Origin: Byssochlamys sp. IMV 00236
Taxonomy: Eukaryota; Ascomycota; Eurotiomycetes; Eurotiales; Thermoascaceae
DNA: 32,225 nucleotides
Reading direction: 5' to 3'
NCBI GenBank assembly: GCA_001931875.2
Contig: MSJH02000632.1
Location: forward strand, 1-32,225
Shown: positions 22,148-32,225 of the stretch, piece after piece
How the letters are laid out: each line of letters opens with the position of its first letter
Position numbering within the stretch: the stretch's first letter is position 1
Translations under genes and position numbers: made by a program
Notes under the pieces: model-generated
Told to the model about the DNA's origin: nothing
The model's input: only the letters and a program-made list of their open reading frames with translations
The model's database searches: none

Positions 22148-23569
22148 ATGAACTATTTAGGGCAAATGTATTGTGGTTATTTTGTATTCTTTACATCTTT
22201 TTCATCATTGCTCTGTGTAATAAGACATACTCTGTTTGTAAATCATTTGATCTATCAAGAAACAGACAGCCACCTTCTTCTCTCTTTGCTCTTGAATCCC
22301 CATTACAATCAGAGTAATAAATACTGGTGGGGATGGTAGGACACTACAGAGGTAAACAAATAACATAGGTGATTATGCTGAGAGACATTAGAGCAATAAT
22401 AGATTAAGATTAGATGGAAGCTAGAGGGTTGCATTCAACCATTATGCAATGTATCATCACGCGTTTGCATTTTCAAAGTTCATATTCCTGATGGAATTCA
22501 AAGCAAACGATGACTTTAACCGTTCAAAACGATGTCAGTAAGGACATTTTTTAAGAAGTGCCTTTGTATTCAGTTTTATATTTGAAATAGTCAGATAAGT
22601 CAATAACTTTCGAATTAGATTCTTTATAAAAACCTGAATACTATATAATATCGTCACTGACGTTATTATAATACATTCGTTGTTGTCAGATTAACTATTA
22701 TTCTTATCATATATGATAGATTCATATGAAACACGAAGAATTAAGTAGCTACTATAGTAATGAAGACAGCACGGATTCTGAGGAAGAGAGGGAAAAGAAA
22801 AGAAGCTAATGAAGCAGCATCTGCTGATGCTTCCTTGCTAGTGCGTAACTTGAGAAAGGGAGGGAGAAAAAAAAAAAAAAAGAAAAGGTGCAGTGTTGAT
22901 CCAGAGCTTATTAGAGGAATAGGTTGTATACTTTGAAAACATGGATTCAATGTTATGCTACTTGTCGAGATTCGGGACATCAAATATGCGTCCTAGTGTG
23001 TACTCCCCTTTGGAGGACATTTAAACTAGTACCAAATTACCGGTCCTTCCGTTGTTCGTCACGATCTTTTAAGGTATGACATACAAATGATTTAGGATCA
23101 ACATCCAAATACAACTAGTACCAACCAAAAATGTTTGAAGACCGAGACGACCAACCACGCTCAAAGAAGACTCTGGAACCGGGACCTAAACTTTAGACAT
23201 ATTCTCACGTCGTTAAGAATCCCTGGCTCTTACCCTGAGCATTTTACATGGCAGCAAGGGGAGTTCAAGAAAGACAAATCCTCACTAAACCCTGCAGGAA
23301 ACTTTATAATGGCAAGTGAGGTATTTAATTAAAATAAGCCTAGTCTTGTCGTCTAGACTTGTTCAAAAATAACTGCATTTGCTAAGTGATTAATTTGCCA
23401 CGTGTTTTATTCTTTGGAAGCCTTTTTGTGTTATTTGTGTGATAAAGAAAGAAAGATAAACAGAGACAGAAAAGGGTCTTCTCTCCGTCATAAAACTTTT
23501 TTGTTCTCCTCTTCTTCTTTTTTATTCCGGTGGAGCTTGGAGGTTTTTTCTTCTTCTTTTTTTATATTC
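22148..23569. other. Spacer between TEL2 and the DUF8032 gene
   Basis: 1.4 kb. It has no intact gene: an A-rich run (22866-22881) lies in the middle and an eroded transposase-like frame near 23132-23275. The last about 170 bp (T- and CT-rich, 23480-23569) are the 5' flank of the DUF8032 gene. Confidence 0.5.
23132..23332 (+). pseudogene. Remnant of a zinc-ribbon (TnpB/Fanzor-like) transposase C-terminus
   Basis: One open frame reads CLKTETTNHAQRRLWNRDLN, then RHILTSLRIPGSYPEHF. The LWNRDLN.. block followed by a short helix is the pattern at the end of TnpB/Fanzor-type proteins, where W.RD.N follows the zinc ribbon and holds the last RuvC aspartate. The upstream sequence is broken by stops and only one Cys of a ribbon is left. 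It is a decayed fragment, not a gene. The family call is by pattern only and is uncertain. Confidence 0.4.
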
Positions 23570-24712
23570 ATGACATCCACCCTACCTGATTCACCCATTG
23601 CACTTTCACTGCAAGACATAATTTCTTTACCAACAGAAGCTGAACCATTATTAGAGCTACTCAGCTATGACCAGATTGAGTCAATTGAACAAACTCTTTT
23701 AAAAGTAAAAAAGAGAAAACGACTTAAAAAGGAAGCTGTCAAACATATGGATTCAGTTGAACTCAAGGAAGGCATTGAATGGATATCATTTGTTTGTTCG
23801 CATAATCGAACCGTGAAACGATACTCGATACGCATCGATATTCACCATGTGCCAGATTTAGATATCATGGATGAAAAGTTTAAAAACGAAAATTGTGTAA
23901 GGTTCTTCTTTTTTCTTTTTTCTTTTTATTTAATCATATCTAGATTTATCCTCGAGCCAACGTGCAAAAGGATCAATATAACGGTAACAGATGGGCGTAT
24001 GAGACAGAGTGCAACATCTTGGGATGGAAACTAGCTTGGCTCAATCAAGAGGAGATTGCGGGAAAACGAGGCTTGATTCAGCGCGCGGTAGACTCGTATC
24101 GTAATAGATATCCCAGTATGCGATCTCGTCGTGTCGCTCGTCAAGAAAAGTTGATGAATGGTACATTACGAAAACGAAAGTCGAGACAAATTGAACCGTT
24201 ACCCAAAACGATCATGATGGATGAACAGGGACAGAGGATAAGGATCAAGATCAATCTCGATGCAGTATCCTTGGATGATATCAGTGATGAGTTTCGTAAG
24301 GCAAATTGCCCTTTTCCAAGAGCCATACATGCACCTGCCAATGGAAGCATTCGATGGATAGAGGAGTCAAGGTGTAACGAAATTGCTTGGAAATTGGTAA
24401 AAAACGAAAACACATTTATTGGGAAAAGCAAATCTAACGACCCATTGTGTACAACAGGCATGGTTGAATCCTAAGCATTTGGCAGGCAGAAAGAACTTGC
24501 TTCAGCGTACACTTGATCTCTATCGCAACAAGTTTGTTCCAGATCTTTTACCGCGTAAACATTCAAAGCGACACTTTCCTCATCATGATCTTTATCAGCT
24601 CAATTTCTTAGATGGTTCATCGTATTCAGATAGTACCCTTTGTACACCCAGTCCTTCACCTCAGAATGACCCCAACGATTTCTTTGATGAGTTCATGACA
24701 CTTAACAACTAA
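23570..24712 (+). CDS. DUF8032-type protein with two copies of the domain
   Basis: Three exons (23570-23896, 23944-24396, 24458-24712), 344 residues. The first domain copy covers about residues 75-180: GIEWISFVCSHNRTVKRYSIR, DEKFKNENCIYPRAN, RWAYETECNILGWKLAWLN, KRGLIQRAVDSYRNRYP. The second, about 215-300, repeats the scheme: IRIKINLDAVSLDDISDEF, ANCPFPRAIHAP, SRCNEIAWKLAWLNPKHLAGR, LLQRTLDLYRNKF. A basic patch (RSRRVARQEK, KRKSRQ) lies between the copies and could be a nuclear signal. The domain is found in fungal proteins thought to be transcription regulators; the biochemical role is unknown. The frame is open upstream of 23570, but that part is a T-rich leader, so the ATG at 23570 is preferred. 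The C-terminal tail is Ser/Pro/Asp-rich. Confidence 0.8.
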
Positions 24713-24947
24713 TCGAGCAAAAAAATAATTTATTTGTACATAATAAACATTTTCTTGTATATACATTCATTGGGTTCAATTCATACCGCATACAGTTTAA
24801 GTGATGGAAAAGAATGAGTTTTATTGGTTAAAAGTCTCGTCCCTAATTCATATCCCTACATACACCCCTATGCACCCCTCGTGATTTTTTTTCTTGCCAA
24901 CGCGAAAATTGAGGTGCCTTTGATTTTTTTGTACAAATACAATTGAT

Positions 24948-27106
24948 ATGGTTCGTTCAAAGAAGCAAAGCACGCCAGAAGTAGAAAAACTAGTATCCAA
25001 GTTCTTTAAAGAAGGTAAACTATAACTTTCTTATTTGCTTAACTTGTTTAAGCAACTCGAGAAACAAAAAGAGTTTTTTCTTTTTCATTCATTCATTTTG
25101 GAATGAGAAGAAGAAAAAAAAAATTTTATGTCAAATGTGTCCCATTAACTTTCTTTCATCAAGATGGTCATCAGATTCGAATGAAAAAGCTACATTGGAA
25201 GCAAACACCACTTCCAGAGACTGTACAAGTTAGTCCTGTTCTTGTAAATATTAGATTATGTTTATAAAGAGTTGTTGTCTAATATCAGTCTATGTCTACT
25301 TTAGAATAAGCTACGTCAATTGGCACTCGAAACAAAACAAAAAGAACAAGAAGAAGAAGAGGAATCGACATTCAAGATTGACCTTGCTGAAAAGTAAAAA
25401 CCATATACTTTCCTGACTGATGAAACTAACAATACGCGTGTCTTTGAACAGTGAAAAGATCGAAAAGGTGCGCAAGGAGAACATGTTTGGTGAAGAAGTA
25501 ACGGAGTCCGAAATGGACATTATTCAAAAACGCGTTGCGCTTCAACAGCGTCAGTTTCAAGAGTTTGAAAAGAGAGAATACAAGCGTAAATCGAAAAAGA
25601 TCAAGGGAGTCTATGATCACTTGACAGATGAGGAAATATCTGATATGCTTGTCGATTGTGGTCACGACGAGGTAGGTAATATAAACACTGTAGAGACACA
25701 CCACTCACTTTTATATATAGGAAGAAGTCATCGTTCGTCTTACCCAGCCTAATTATCTCTTGGATATTCGCAGAACGATCGCGACAAAGCATGCGCCTGA
25801 AGTCGAAGTGTCTCGTATGTCTATCCAGGGCAATTTAGATGACCACTAAACCTTCTTTTATAGGTAATGCTATGAGTGAAGAACAACTGACGGCTTATAA
25901 GCAATTGTTAAAGAAACGTTCTGAAACTTTAAAGAAGACCACTAATGATACCGCTAAAAAGTAAGTCTAGTTTTTTGTATGATTGAACTTGTTTATTAAA
26001 AAGATGAACAGACAATACCGTATGTGTGGCCGTCTTAGTTTAGACGAAGCCATCCGTCAAGCCCAAGATAACCAGGATAAGCTCGACAAGGCTTTCGAAG
26101 GCTGGTCTCAAGCTCGTATTCGTGCTTACTCTATGATCAATGAAAACCCAAACAGTTACTACTACAGATTCAATGCTCCTGGTGAGGTTCAGCGTAAAGG
26201 TCAATGGAGTGCTGAAGAACGTAAGTTGTTCTTTAAACGTCTTAAGGAGGTTGGTGCTAATGGCCAATGGGGTATTTTCTCCATGACAATTCCTGGCCGT
26301 GTTGGTTACCAATGCTCCAACTTTTACCGTCTACTTGTCGAGACGAACGAAATCCAGGACCCTAATTACGTGTTGGATGAAAAGGGCAAGGCACATTACC
26401 TGTTTGACAAGAAAACAGCAGATGGTAACGTGGAGAAAACGTTTCGAACACACAACAAGCATGGCACAGGTCGTGGTGCTTCATCCTCGTCACCCACATC
26501 ATCTTCAAGCACAACAAGAAAGCGAGCTAGAGCAACGCCTGTGGTTGCAGATAAGAAAAAGAAAAAGAAGAGAAGAACAAGAAACTGGGGAAGCGATGAT
26601 GATGATGATGATGAAGATGACTTTGAAGACTATAATGATGACTCTGGTACATTCACAATGAGCATGCGAACGACAAGAAGAACGCGTAATCAAGAGCCTA
26701 TTCAAGATATATCGAATGAAAATGAAGGCATGGAAGAAGAAGAGGAAGAAGAAGAGGAGGAGAATCAATATGATAATCCTTTACCTGGCTTTTTGGATCC
26801 TATTACACTCGAAGAAGTGGTCAGACCTGCCATTTCAAAATATGGTCATGTCATGGGGTAAGAAAGAAAGAAACAAAGAAACAAAGAAACTATGAATAAC
26901 ACACTGTTTATAGTTATGACAGTTGGGTACGCTGCTTAACAAATTGGGAAGGCAAGAAGAATATTTGTCCCTTGACCAAGAAACCTTTGACAAAACGAGA
27001 CTTGGGTAAGATAAAAAATGAATAAGGAAACATAAACTAACACTGAATAATAGTTATTTTAACTTATGAAAATATTGAGGAATACAGAGACAAGATCATT
27101 CAGTAA
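24948..27106 (+). CDS. SANT/Myb-domain protein with U-box-like C-terminus
   Basis: Nine exons (24948-25014, 25164-25228, 25305-25393, 25452-25671, 25721-25814, 25864-25960, 26012-26857, 26914-27005, 27054-27106), 540 residues. The N-terminal third is charged and helical (ETKQKEQEEEEES, RQFQEFEKREYKRKSKKIK). A SANT/Myb repeat follows: GQWSAEERKLFFKRLKEVGA, WGIFSMTIPGRVGYQCSNFYR. Then come a Ser-rich and basic stretch (DKKKKKKRRTRN), an Asp run and a Glu run, and a C-terminal module: LPGFLDPITLEEVVRPAIS, YGHVMGYDSWVRCL, CPLTKKPLTKRDLVILT. This last part follows the U-box pattern (DPIT...P.is..GH...S...CP.T..PL...L). Nuclear location and chromatin binding are inferred. Ubiquitin-ligase activity is a hypothesis; the combination is not one I can name. 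Confidence 0.8.
26594..26762 (+). repeat. GAT and GAA/GAG codon runs (poly-Asp, poly-Glu)
   Basis: Two purine-rich triplet tracts in exon 7 of the SANT/U-box-like gene: GAT repeats at about 26594-26620 (poly-Asp) and GAA/GAG repeats at about 26731-26762 (poly-Glu). They form acidic low-complexity linkers between the domains. Confidence 0.85.
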
Positions 27107-27151
27107 TAAGAAGACGAATGAATAAAAAATAACGTCTTATTCATTTTATAC

Positions 27152-27690
27152 TTACCGAGGGGTTAAGGAATGTACTGCCGTTATGAGACAGCGCATTAAA
27201 TCCACGGTATAATTAGTCCTTTGAAGGTCTTTTGAAAGGGAGAGGGTTTTCATTGTCATGACATATATATTTAATGCACTGTTCACATCGCAATGCCACA
27301 CCGTACCATAAGATTCACACTTGAGGGCAGTGTGTGCTCTTCGCTTTGATCCAGGAATGGAGACATTATCCAATTGATTGGCTTTTTGCTTGTTAAATAA
27401 CTCGTCAACATAAACAAATTCGGTTTCCCTGTTAGATTGTTTGCATTTTCGTTTGATTTTTTCAGTAATATATCTTGTATCCTGGAATGAAAAGCTCTTT
27501 TTGCTTTAAACACACTGCATATCTTACTGTGATCCACTTTTATTAAAAAACTGACGATCAAAGTAGTTATCTTTATAAAAGTGATAGATAAGAATTCTAA
27601 CATGGCACAATATGACCATGAACCATTCTCACAATCATTAGGAACAGTGGTCGAAAAAACAACAGTAACGAGGGAAAGGGAAACACACAC
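27152..27690 (-). pseudogene. Eroded Fanzor/TnpB-like nuclease C-terminus
   Basis: Minus-strand frame running FVYVDELFNKQ, then RRAHTALKCESYGTVWHCDVNSALNI and a stop at 27152. The order (V)VYVDE, two Cys-containing ribbon halves and CGTVW.RDVN.ALN is the C-terminal RuvC/zinc-ribbon signature of TnpB and its eukaryotic Fanzor relatives. Here the first CxxC is missing and the second is CESY, so the ribbon is broken. The sequence upstream (to about 27690) needs frame changes and contains only faint matches (FGNGSW-like). It directly follows the Helitron-like relic on the same strand. Confidence 0.6.
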
Positions 27691-28440
27691 ACTCTAATAC
27701 CACCCATATGTTTCATGAGGAAATAACAGTACATAATTTGTACACATAAATGCAGCATGTGTAAGTTGAAGGTGCTGTACAAAATCACATACTTGACCAA
27801 GACTATCATTTCTATTGCTGCCTCTCGAGGTAAGAACGATGTCACGGAAGCTTCTACAGCTATACTCAATAGGAATAACCGCGACAGGTTCTTCCATTGT
27901 TGGCAAAGCATGAGTGCGTCTATCGCCTCCTTCAATTAGCCTTATTCTCTCCGAAGGGCTGATGATAATGCAGGGTGAGTCGCTTTCGGCAGAGTCATCG
28001 TTATTGGATTATATCCTCACTGTTGATGCTGAAGCACCCATGGTTACTCAATATCTTATATGCATGACGGTAAATACGTGCGAAAGGATTTCACTGAGGA
28101 AGCATAGCTGAGAGGTTTCTTATAATCTCATGGTCCAAACTTTCATTCCTTTCTGAAGGGCGTGACAATGGGGACATTCCTTGTCCATGTGTCCAAGATT
28201 CAATGAGCGAAGGCGAGAAAGGTGCGAAATGTATGCAGGAGAATCTGCCTCTGTGTCTGCCTCTGGATCTGGTGGAAACTTCATTTTTCCTTGGTCTCGC
28301 TGAGTTCAACGTCTGCGACGTGTGGCTACAGCTTGTTCTCTACATGTTTGGCAAGTATCATATGCTGAGTCAACTGGTAAAGGTGGCCAGAGAAAGATGA
28401 GCAGTTGGTAGTAAGTGCGGTATTGGGTATTGTTGGTCAT
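27691..28440 (-). pseudogene. Eroded Helitron Rep/helicase-like N-terminal region
   Basis: Minus-strand pieces in several frames match, in order, the N-terminal part of fungal Helitron polyproteins: CQTCREQAVATRRRR (about 28350-28305), LNLGHMDKECPHCHALQ (about 28200-28153), IYRHAYKIL (about 28076-28050), and DRRTHALPTMEEPVAVIP followed by FRDIVLTSRG and NYVLLFPHETYGW (about 27920-27697). At least one in-frame stop and two frame changes break it, and neither the Rep HUH motif nor the helicase part is found downstream. It is a dead fragment. The family call rests on motif order and is fairly strong. Confidence 0.78.
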
Positions 28441-28580
28441 GTACTAATCAAACGTTAGCAAGCAGATCCTAGTTCAATGCCAAAACGGGACCAAGGCCCA
28501 ACATATGTAAACAAAAATAAATAAATTTGTGGGAACTTGGTAATTTATCCCTTTTTTGTCCTTCTTTTTTTATTTTTACA
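28441..28580 (+). promoter_or_regulatory. Upstream region of the F-box gene
   Basis: 140 bp between the Helitron relic and the F-box start codon, with AATAAATAAATTTG near 28516 and a T-rich stretch (28552-28577) right before the ATG. The core promoter is probably here, so the transposon relic lies very close to the promoter. Confidence 0.4.
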
Positions 28581-29953
28581 ATGCAATACGATAATCATCC
28601 ACTTTTAATAGCTGAAATTGCCAGTATTTTATGTAGCTTTGTAGATACTAAGGACCTCTTTAGTCTGGCACTCACTTGTAGAGTGTTTTATCGATTTGCA
28701 TCTGAGAGGCTCTGGCGAACGCTAAACCCAACTTCACTTCGAACGTTACGTAAAATTAAAAACACATTGGACAATAATACGGCGTATAATAAACTTGTTT
28801 GGAAATTTAAATGGTCAGCACGAGAAGAACATAGCCTAGAGCGACTCTTTTTCAAATCCTTTTTGTTTCCTCACTTGAGGGAGCTTGAATTTTCCAATGC
28901 AGCCACGCAAGACTATATCGTCTATCCTATGATCGCTGCCTCTAGTCGTTATTTACGCTCACTCAATCTGTCTCAATGTTATTGCTTATCGAGCGATGCA
29001 ATAAAACCTCTTTTACACATGTTGCCAAATCAACTAGAATCACTTGTTCTTTACGGCTGCGGAAAGATGGATGCTCAAATGATGGTCGACATCATTCACC
29101 GACACTCAAGTACTTTAAAATGTATCCGATTGACAGATATAAACGACGCCATCCTGGACGCCATTGGACAATGTCTTCACCTCACCGATCTTGGTCTCGA
29201 GCACTGTACGTCATTGTCGAGTACTGCCCTGACAAGGTATTTTAGGAAAGCACCACAACTGACACACCTCCGTATGCGTGATATCAGTCAGTTGACATCT
29301 CATCATTTACGATTAATTGCAGATTCAAGCAAGTCGCTTGTCTATTTCGATATGAGCGAATGTAATCAAGTGAACAGTAGCGATGGATTCTTTCGATTGG
29401 CCATTGAATGTACATCATTAGAGACACTACTACTTGCTTACCAGACAGGCGTGACTAATCAAGCGATGCAGGTAAAAATAAATAAATGAATAGGTCTGTC
29501 TTGAGGATTCATCGATTTTCTGTATGATATGTATAGCTCTTCCTTTCTCACTGCCCCTCTTTAAGGCACGTGGACGTATCGGGCTGTCGATTACTCACTG
29601 ATCACGCTTTTTTACTGAACGACAATGACCTCCAACTTGAAACATTGAATGTCAGTGGACTTGACCTTCTCACATCGGACTCTATACATCAATTATTATC
29701 GAGACTATCGCGCCTAAAGGAGTTATGTTTGGGTGTAACTTATGATTTGGATGAAGCCGATAGAATTCTTGAAATAATCAATCATTGCGAAAAGAAGTTC
29801 TTTATTGATATTGAAAGATATTATACAATTTGTAGAATAAACCACACAGACACGCACATCCCCACACACCCTCATCCTCGACTAGTTCATCTACCATCAG
29901 CAGATATTTCCTTACCCTCTGCTTCCACTTGGAACTTGCCTAGTCTTCAATAA
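28581..29953 (+). CDS. F-box/leucine-rich-repeat protein
   Basis: Two exons (28581-29471, 29537-29953), 435 residues. The F-box-like start is PLLIAEIASILCSFVDTKDLFSLALTCRVFYRFASERLW (residues 6-45). At least eight leucine-rich repeats of the AMN1/FBXL kind follow, for instance YLRSLNLSQCYCLSS, QLESLVLYGCGKM, HLTDLGLEHCTSLSS, SLRHVDVSGCRLLTD and QLETLNVSGLDLLTS. Such proteins are substrate adaptors of SCF ubiquitin ligases: the F-box binds Skp1 and the LRR arc binds the target. The target is unknown. The C-terminal 45 residues are His/Pro-rich and unassigned. It is tail-to-tail with the MFS gene, 157 bp apart. Confidence 0.9.
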
Positions 29954-30051
29954 GACGACGATATATCGTACATGAAAAAAAAAAAATCATTCTGGCATTA
30001 TATGTTTATTAGCATTTCAATCACACTTGTAGAATAATAACAATAGTAATA

Positions 30052-30070
30052 AGTAGTAGTAGTAGTAGTA
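30052..30070 (+). repeat. (AGT)n microsatellite in a convergent 3' region
   Basis: About six AGT units in the 157-bp gap between the F-box and MFS stop codons. Confidence 0.85.
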
Positions 30071-30110
30071 TATGATTATTATGAATAAAAAACTTTTCTT
30101 TTTCTTTTCT

Positions 30111-31757
30111 TTAAGCGTTGGATTCATGTATGGAATAAACAAAGAATAAGACCCAGGCGACTAAAAGAGCGGCAACAAAGAAACCAACGATAGGATAACT
30201 TGTCCATCTGGTAGGTGTATCGGTGTAAGGGTCCATGCCCTTGGAGGTATATTCGAGTTCTTTGTCATTGATTTCTTGCATACGCATCGTACGAATGGTA
30301 CGTCTGACTTCGAGCAAGTTACCATAAAACTTGAATTGATTAGCCCAAAGAGCGATAATCAAGATGAACCCAATAGCAGCAAGGACGATGAAGACGAGCA
30401 TGACATTGACGTAGCTCTGATTGGCTGTCTTGTCTTGAACGACACCTACGACCACATCCAAGATCGAGGTACCTACGTTATTGGCACTCTTGTAGATTCC
30501 CAAACCAGTACCGATATATTCAGAGGGCAAGACCATACCAATAGAGGTAATCATGGCAATAGGACCAAAGGCCAATGATATGGAATAAAAGACCATGCCG
30601 ACAGTAGCATCCACATAACTCCAGCCGAGCAAACCTGAACTGAGGATCAAGAAGACGGCAGAAAGCAATAAGATGAGAACACGACATCCATAATAGTCCA
30701 TGACGAAGCCAAGGATAGGAGTGGCGACAATAGGCACGACTTGAGATGCACTTGCCTTGTAACCAGCCAAGACTTTGTCGCTACCAAAGTGCATGATGAC
30801 CAGGTCAGTAGAGATGGTTTGGAAAGAGGACCATACGGCAGCGTAGATAAATTCGATCAAGATGATGTGCCAGAAGATGGTAGGGAACTTGAAGATGGAG
30901 CGCCACTTGAATGTTTTCTTTTGTTTCAAAGCTTCACGTTCTTCCTTTGTTAAGGTTACTTGACCCCTGAGATGACGCACGACAAGGGCATAGATTAAGT
31001 TCATGATGATGGAGAAACCACAAAGGATGAATGAAAGCCAGAAAGCCCAGACCCAGTCACCTGTGGCAGAAGCAACTGGATTCGCAACGAGTGTACCCAA
31101 AAAGGTTGAGAGACGACTAATGGATAGCTGAAGACCAATAGCAATAGATAGATGTTTTGTACGGAACCATTTGGACAGTAGAGATTCTTGCATGGTCACA
31201 ATCAAACCACTACCGATACCAAAGACCACACGAGCAACGACCATGAGAGCGTAGGATTTGTATTTGGCAGCAAGGGCAGTCAAGAGAGAGCCAAGGATGA
31301 TCATACAGTTAATTGCCAAGGTTCCCCAGACAGAACCAAACATGTCAATGAAGATACCACCTGCAATAGGGAAAATTGTATTGATAATCGAGACAGAGGC
31401 AGAAATAACACCATATTTCGTATTAGAAATGGCTAATTCCTATGGTTTAACTTGTTAAAGACCATCCATATAAAAAAAACGAATGTTTGTTACCTTCACA
31501 ATGGATCTTTTCATGGCTGATAAAGCACTAGCAGAAAAGTGTGACCCCACTGAGATGATATGTTAGTCAGATTAACTATTGTATATCGCGATCTTACAAG
31601 GAAATAACAAAGCTGTGACAAGGGCAATGATCTTAAACTTCCAGGGAGCATTGGCAAGTGCAGTATCACCTCCATAAGTCTGCTTTTGTTTCTCATTGTC
31701 TATTGATTCAATGGCTACTTTTTCTGAATTCGTTTCTTGCTTTTCTGTTGTATTCAT
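30111..31757 (-). CDS. Major facilitator superfamily transporter, MFSD1-like
   Basis: Three exons (31757-31598, 31549-31494, 31439-30111), 514 residues with about 12 hydrophobic spans. An acidic, lysine-rich N-terminal tail (about 35 residues) leads to WKFKIIALVTALLFPLGSHFSASAL. The next loop runs NTKYGVISASVSIINTIFPIAGGIFID. The central loop (LTKEEREALKQKKTFKW) divides the two six-helix halves. The second half has YGCRVLILLLSA and a LPSEYIGTGLGIYKSANNVG segment. This pattern is close to the MFSD1 group, which in animals exports dipeptides from lysosomes, so a vacuolar peptide or amino-acid transporter is plausible. The substrate is unproven. The 56-nt middle exon has good splice signals on both sides. 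Confidence 0.88.
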
Positions 31758-32183
31758 TTATAATAAAGAATAAAAAGAAGGAAAAAAAAAAAGAAAAAAT
31801 ATGATTATCTGATCTTGTTATAAGAAGCGGATTGATCGGATACACAATTATCTGATTTTTTTTATATTTATTCTAGTGTAATTCGCTCTTTTAAGAAGAA
31901 AAAGTGGAATGGTTCAAACATGTTTAGGTGTAACTGTTTAAAACGGGAAAGATTAAAATGGAAGTACATTTGTACTTCGTGAATCCCAGGAAAAAGAAAA
32001 GATCTATAAGCAGAGATGTAAAAGAACTAAAGAAGACGTCACTTTTTGAAAGAGATAAAGTGCATTGCATCTTTTCTCATTTGGATTTCCCAACAACCCT
32101 TGTGTGGAATCTTTAGAAAGAAAGAAAGAAAAAAAAATTCTTTCTCCTATCGTAACACGTATTACACAATTTAAGCTAAAGGG
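31758..32183. promoter_or_regulatory. Upstream region of the MFS gene
   Basis: 426 bp of AT-rich sequence to the right of the MFS start codon, with A-rich blocks (31770-31800, 32105-32135) and no coding frame. It holds the MFS promoter; no specific element is recognised. Confidence 0.4.

Positions 32184-32225
<42 letters not shown>
32184..32225 (+). repeat. Terminal poly(A) run of 42
   Basis: The window ends in 42 consecutive A, which suggests that an assembled contig stopped in a homopolymer. Confidence 0.9.

Noticed and set aside
23402..23569. N-terminal extension of the DUF8032 protein by an upstream ATG
   Set aside because: The extension is translated T-rich leader (runs of Phe/Ser) with no similarity to the domain. 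The ATG at 23570 fits better.

Overview
This window is nuclear DNA of a filamentous fungus, most likely an early-diverging one of the Mucoromycota (Mucorales-like). The evidence is dense genes on both strands, many 38-100 nt GT-AG introns, AT- and homopolymer-rich spacers, a DUF8032-type protein, and eroded Helitron and TnpB/Fanzor-like sequence. Exon models were built by hand by joining reading frames at splice sites with matching phase. All the main models close with no leftover bases. I saw no tRNA, rRNA, CRISPR array or bacterial-style operon.

Left part (0-10 kb): a GGCAGW hexamer repeat; a secreted GH17 beta-1,3-glucanase; a CSC1/OSCA/TMEM63 mechanosensitive-type channel, tail-to-tail with the glucanase; a class IV PLP aminotransferase-like enzyme; an ING-family PHD protein (histone reader). 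The ING gene is divergent from a type II membrane protein that looks like a glycosyltransferase with a C-terminal carbohydrate-binding-like domain.

Middle (10-19 kb): a Rac GTPase and a pyrimidine 5'-nucleotidase (cN-III), whose stop codons are only 6 bp apart; a four-ACT-domain CASTOR/GATS-like protein of 330 residues; an FCP1-like HAD phosphatase; a DAGL-type class 3 lipase. A 1.8 kb spacer follows, with a GC-richer open island and a 39-nt poly(T) run.

Right part (19-32 kb): an 11-exon TEL2 (TTT-complex) gene; a spacer with a zinc-ribbon transposase-like remnant; a DUF8032 protein with two copies of the domain; a nine-exon protein combining a SANT/Myb domain with a U-box-like end; a relic joining a Helitron N-terminal region to a Fanzor/TnpB-like C-terminus on the minus strand; an F-box/LRR protein; an MFSD1-like transporter. 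The window ends in 42 A.

Two genes bear on TOR signalling: TEL2 (assembly of TOR/PIKK kinases) and the CASTOR-like ACT protein (amino-acid sensing through GATOR2 in animals). The most interesting observation is that the fungal CASTOR-like protein keeps the residues that bind GATOR2 in the human protein but has lost the acidic residues of the arginine pocket. Other points of interest are two apparent GC-AG introns in the CSC1-like gene, and the Helitron/Fanzor composite relic.
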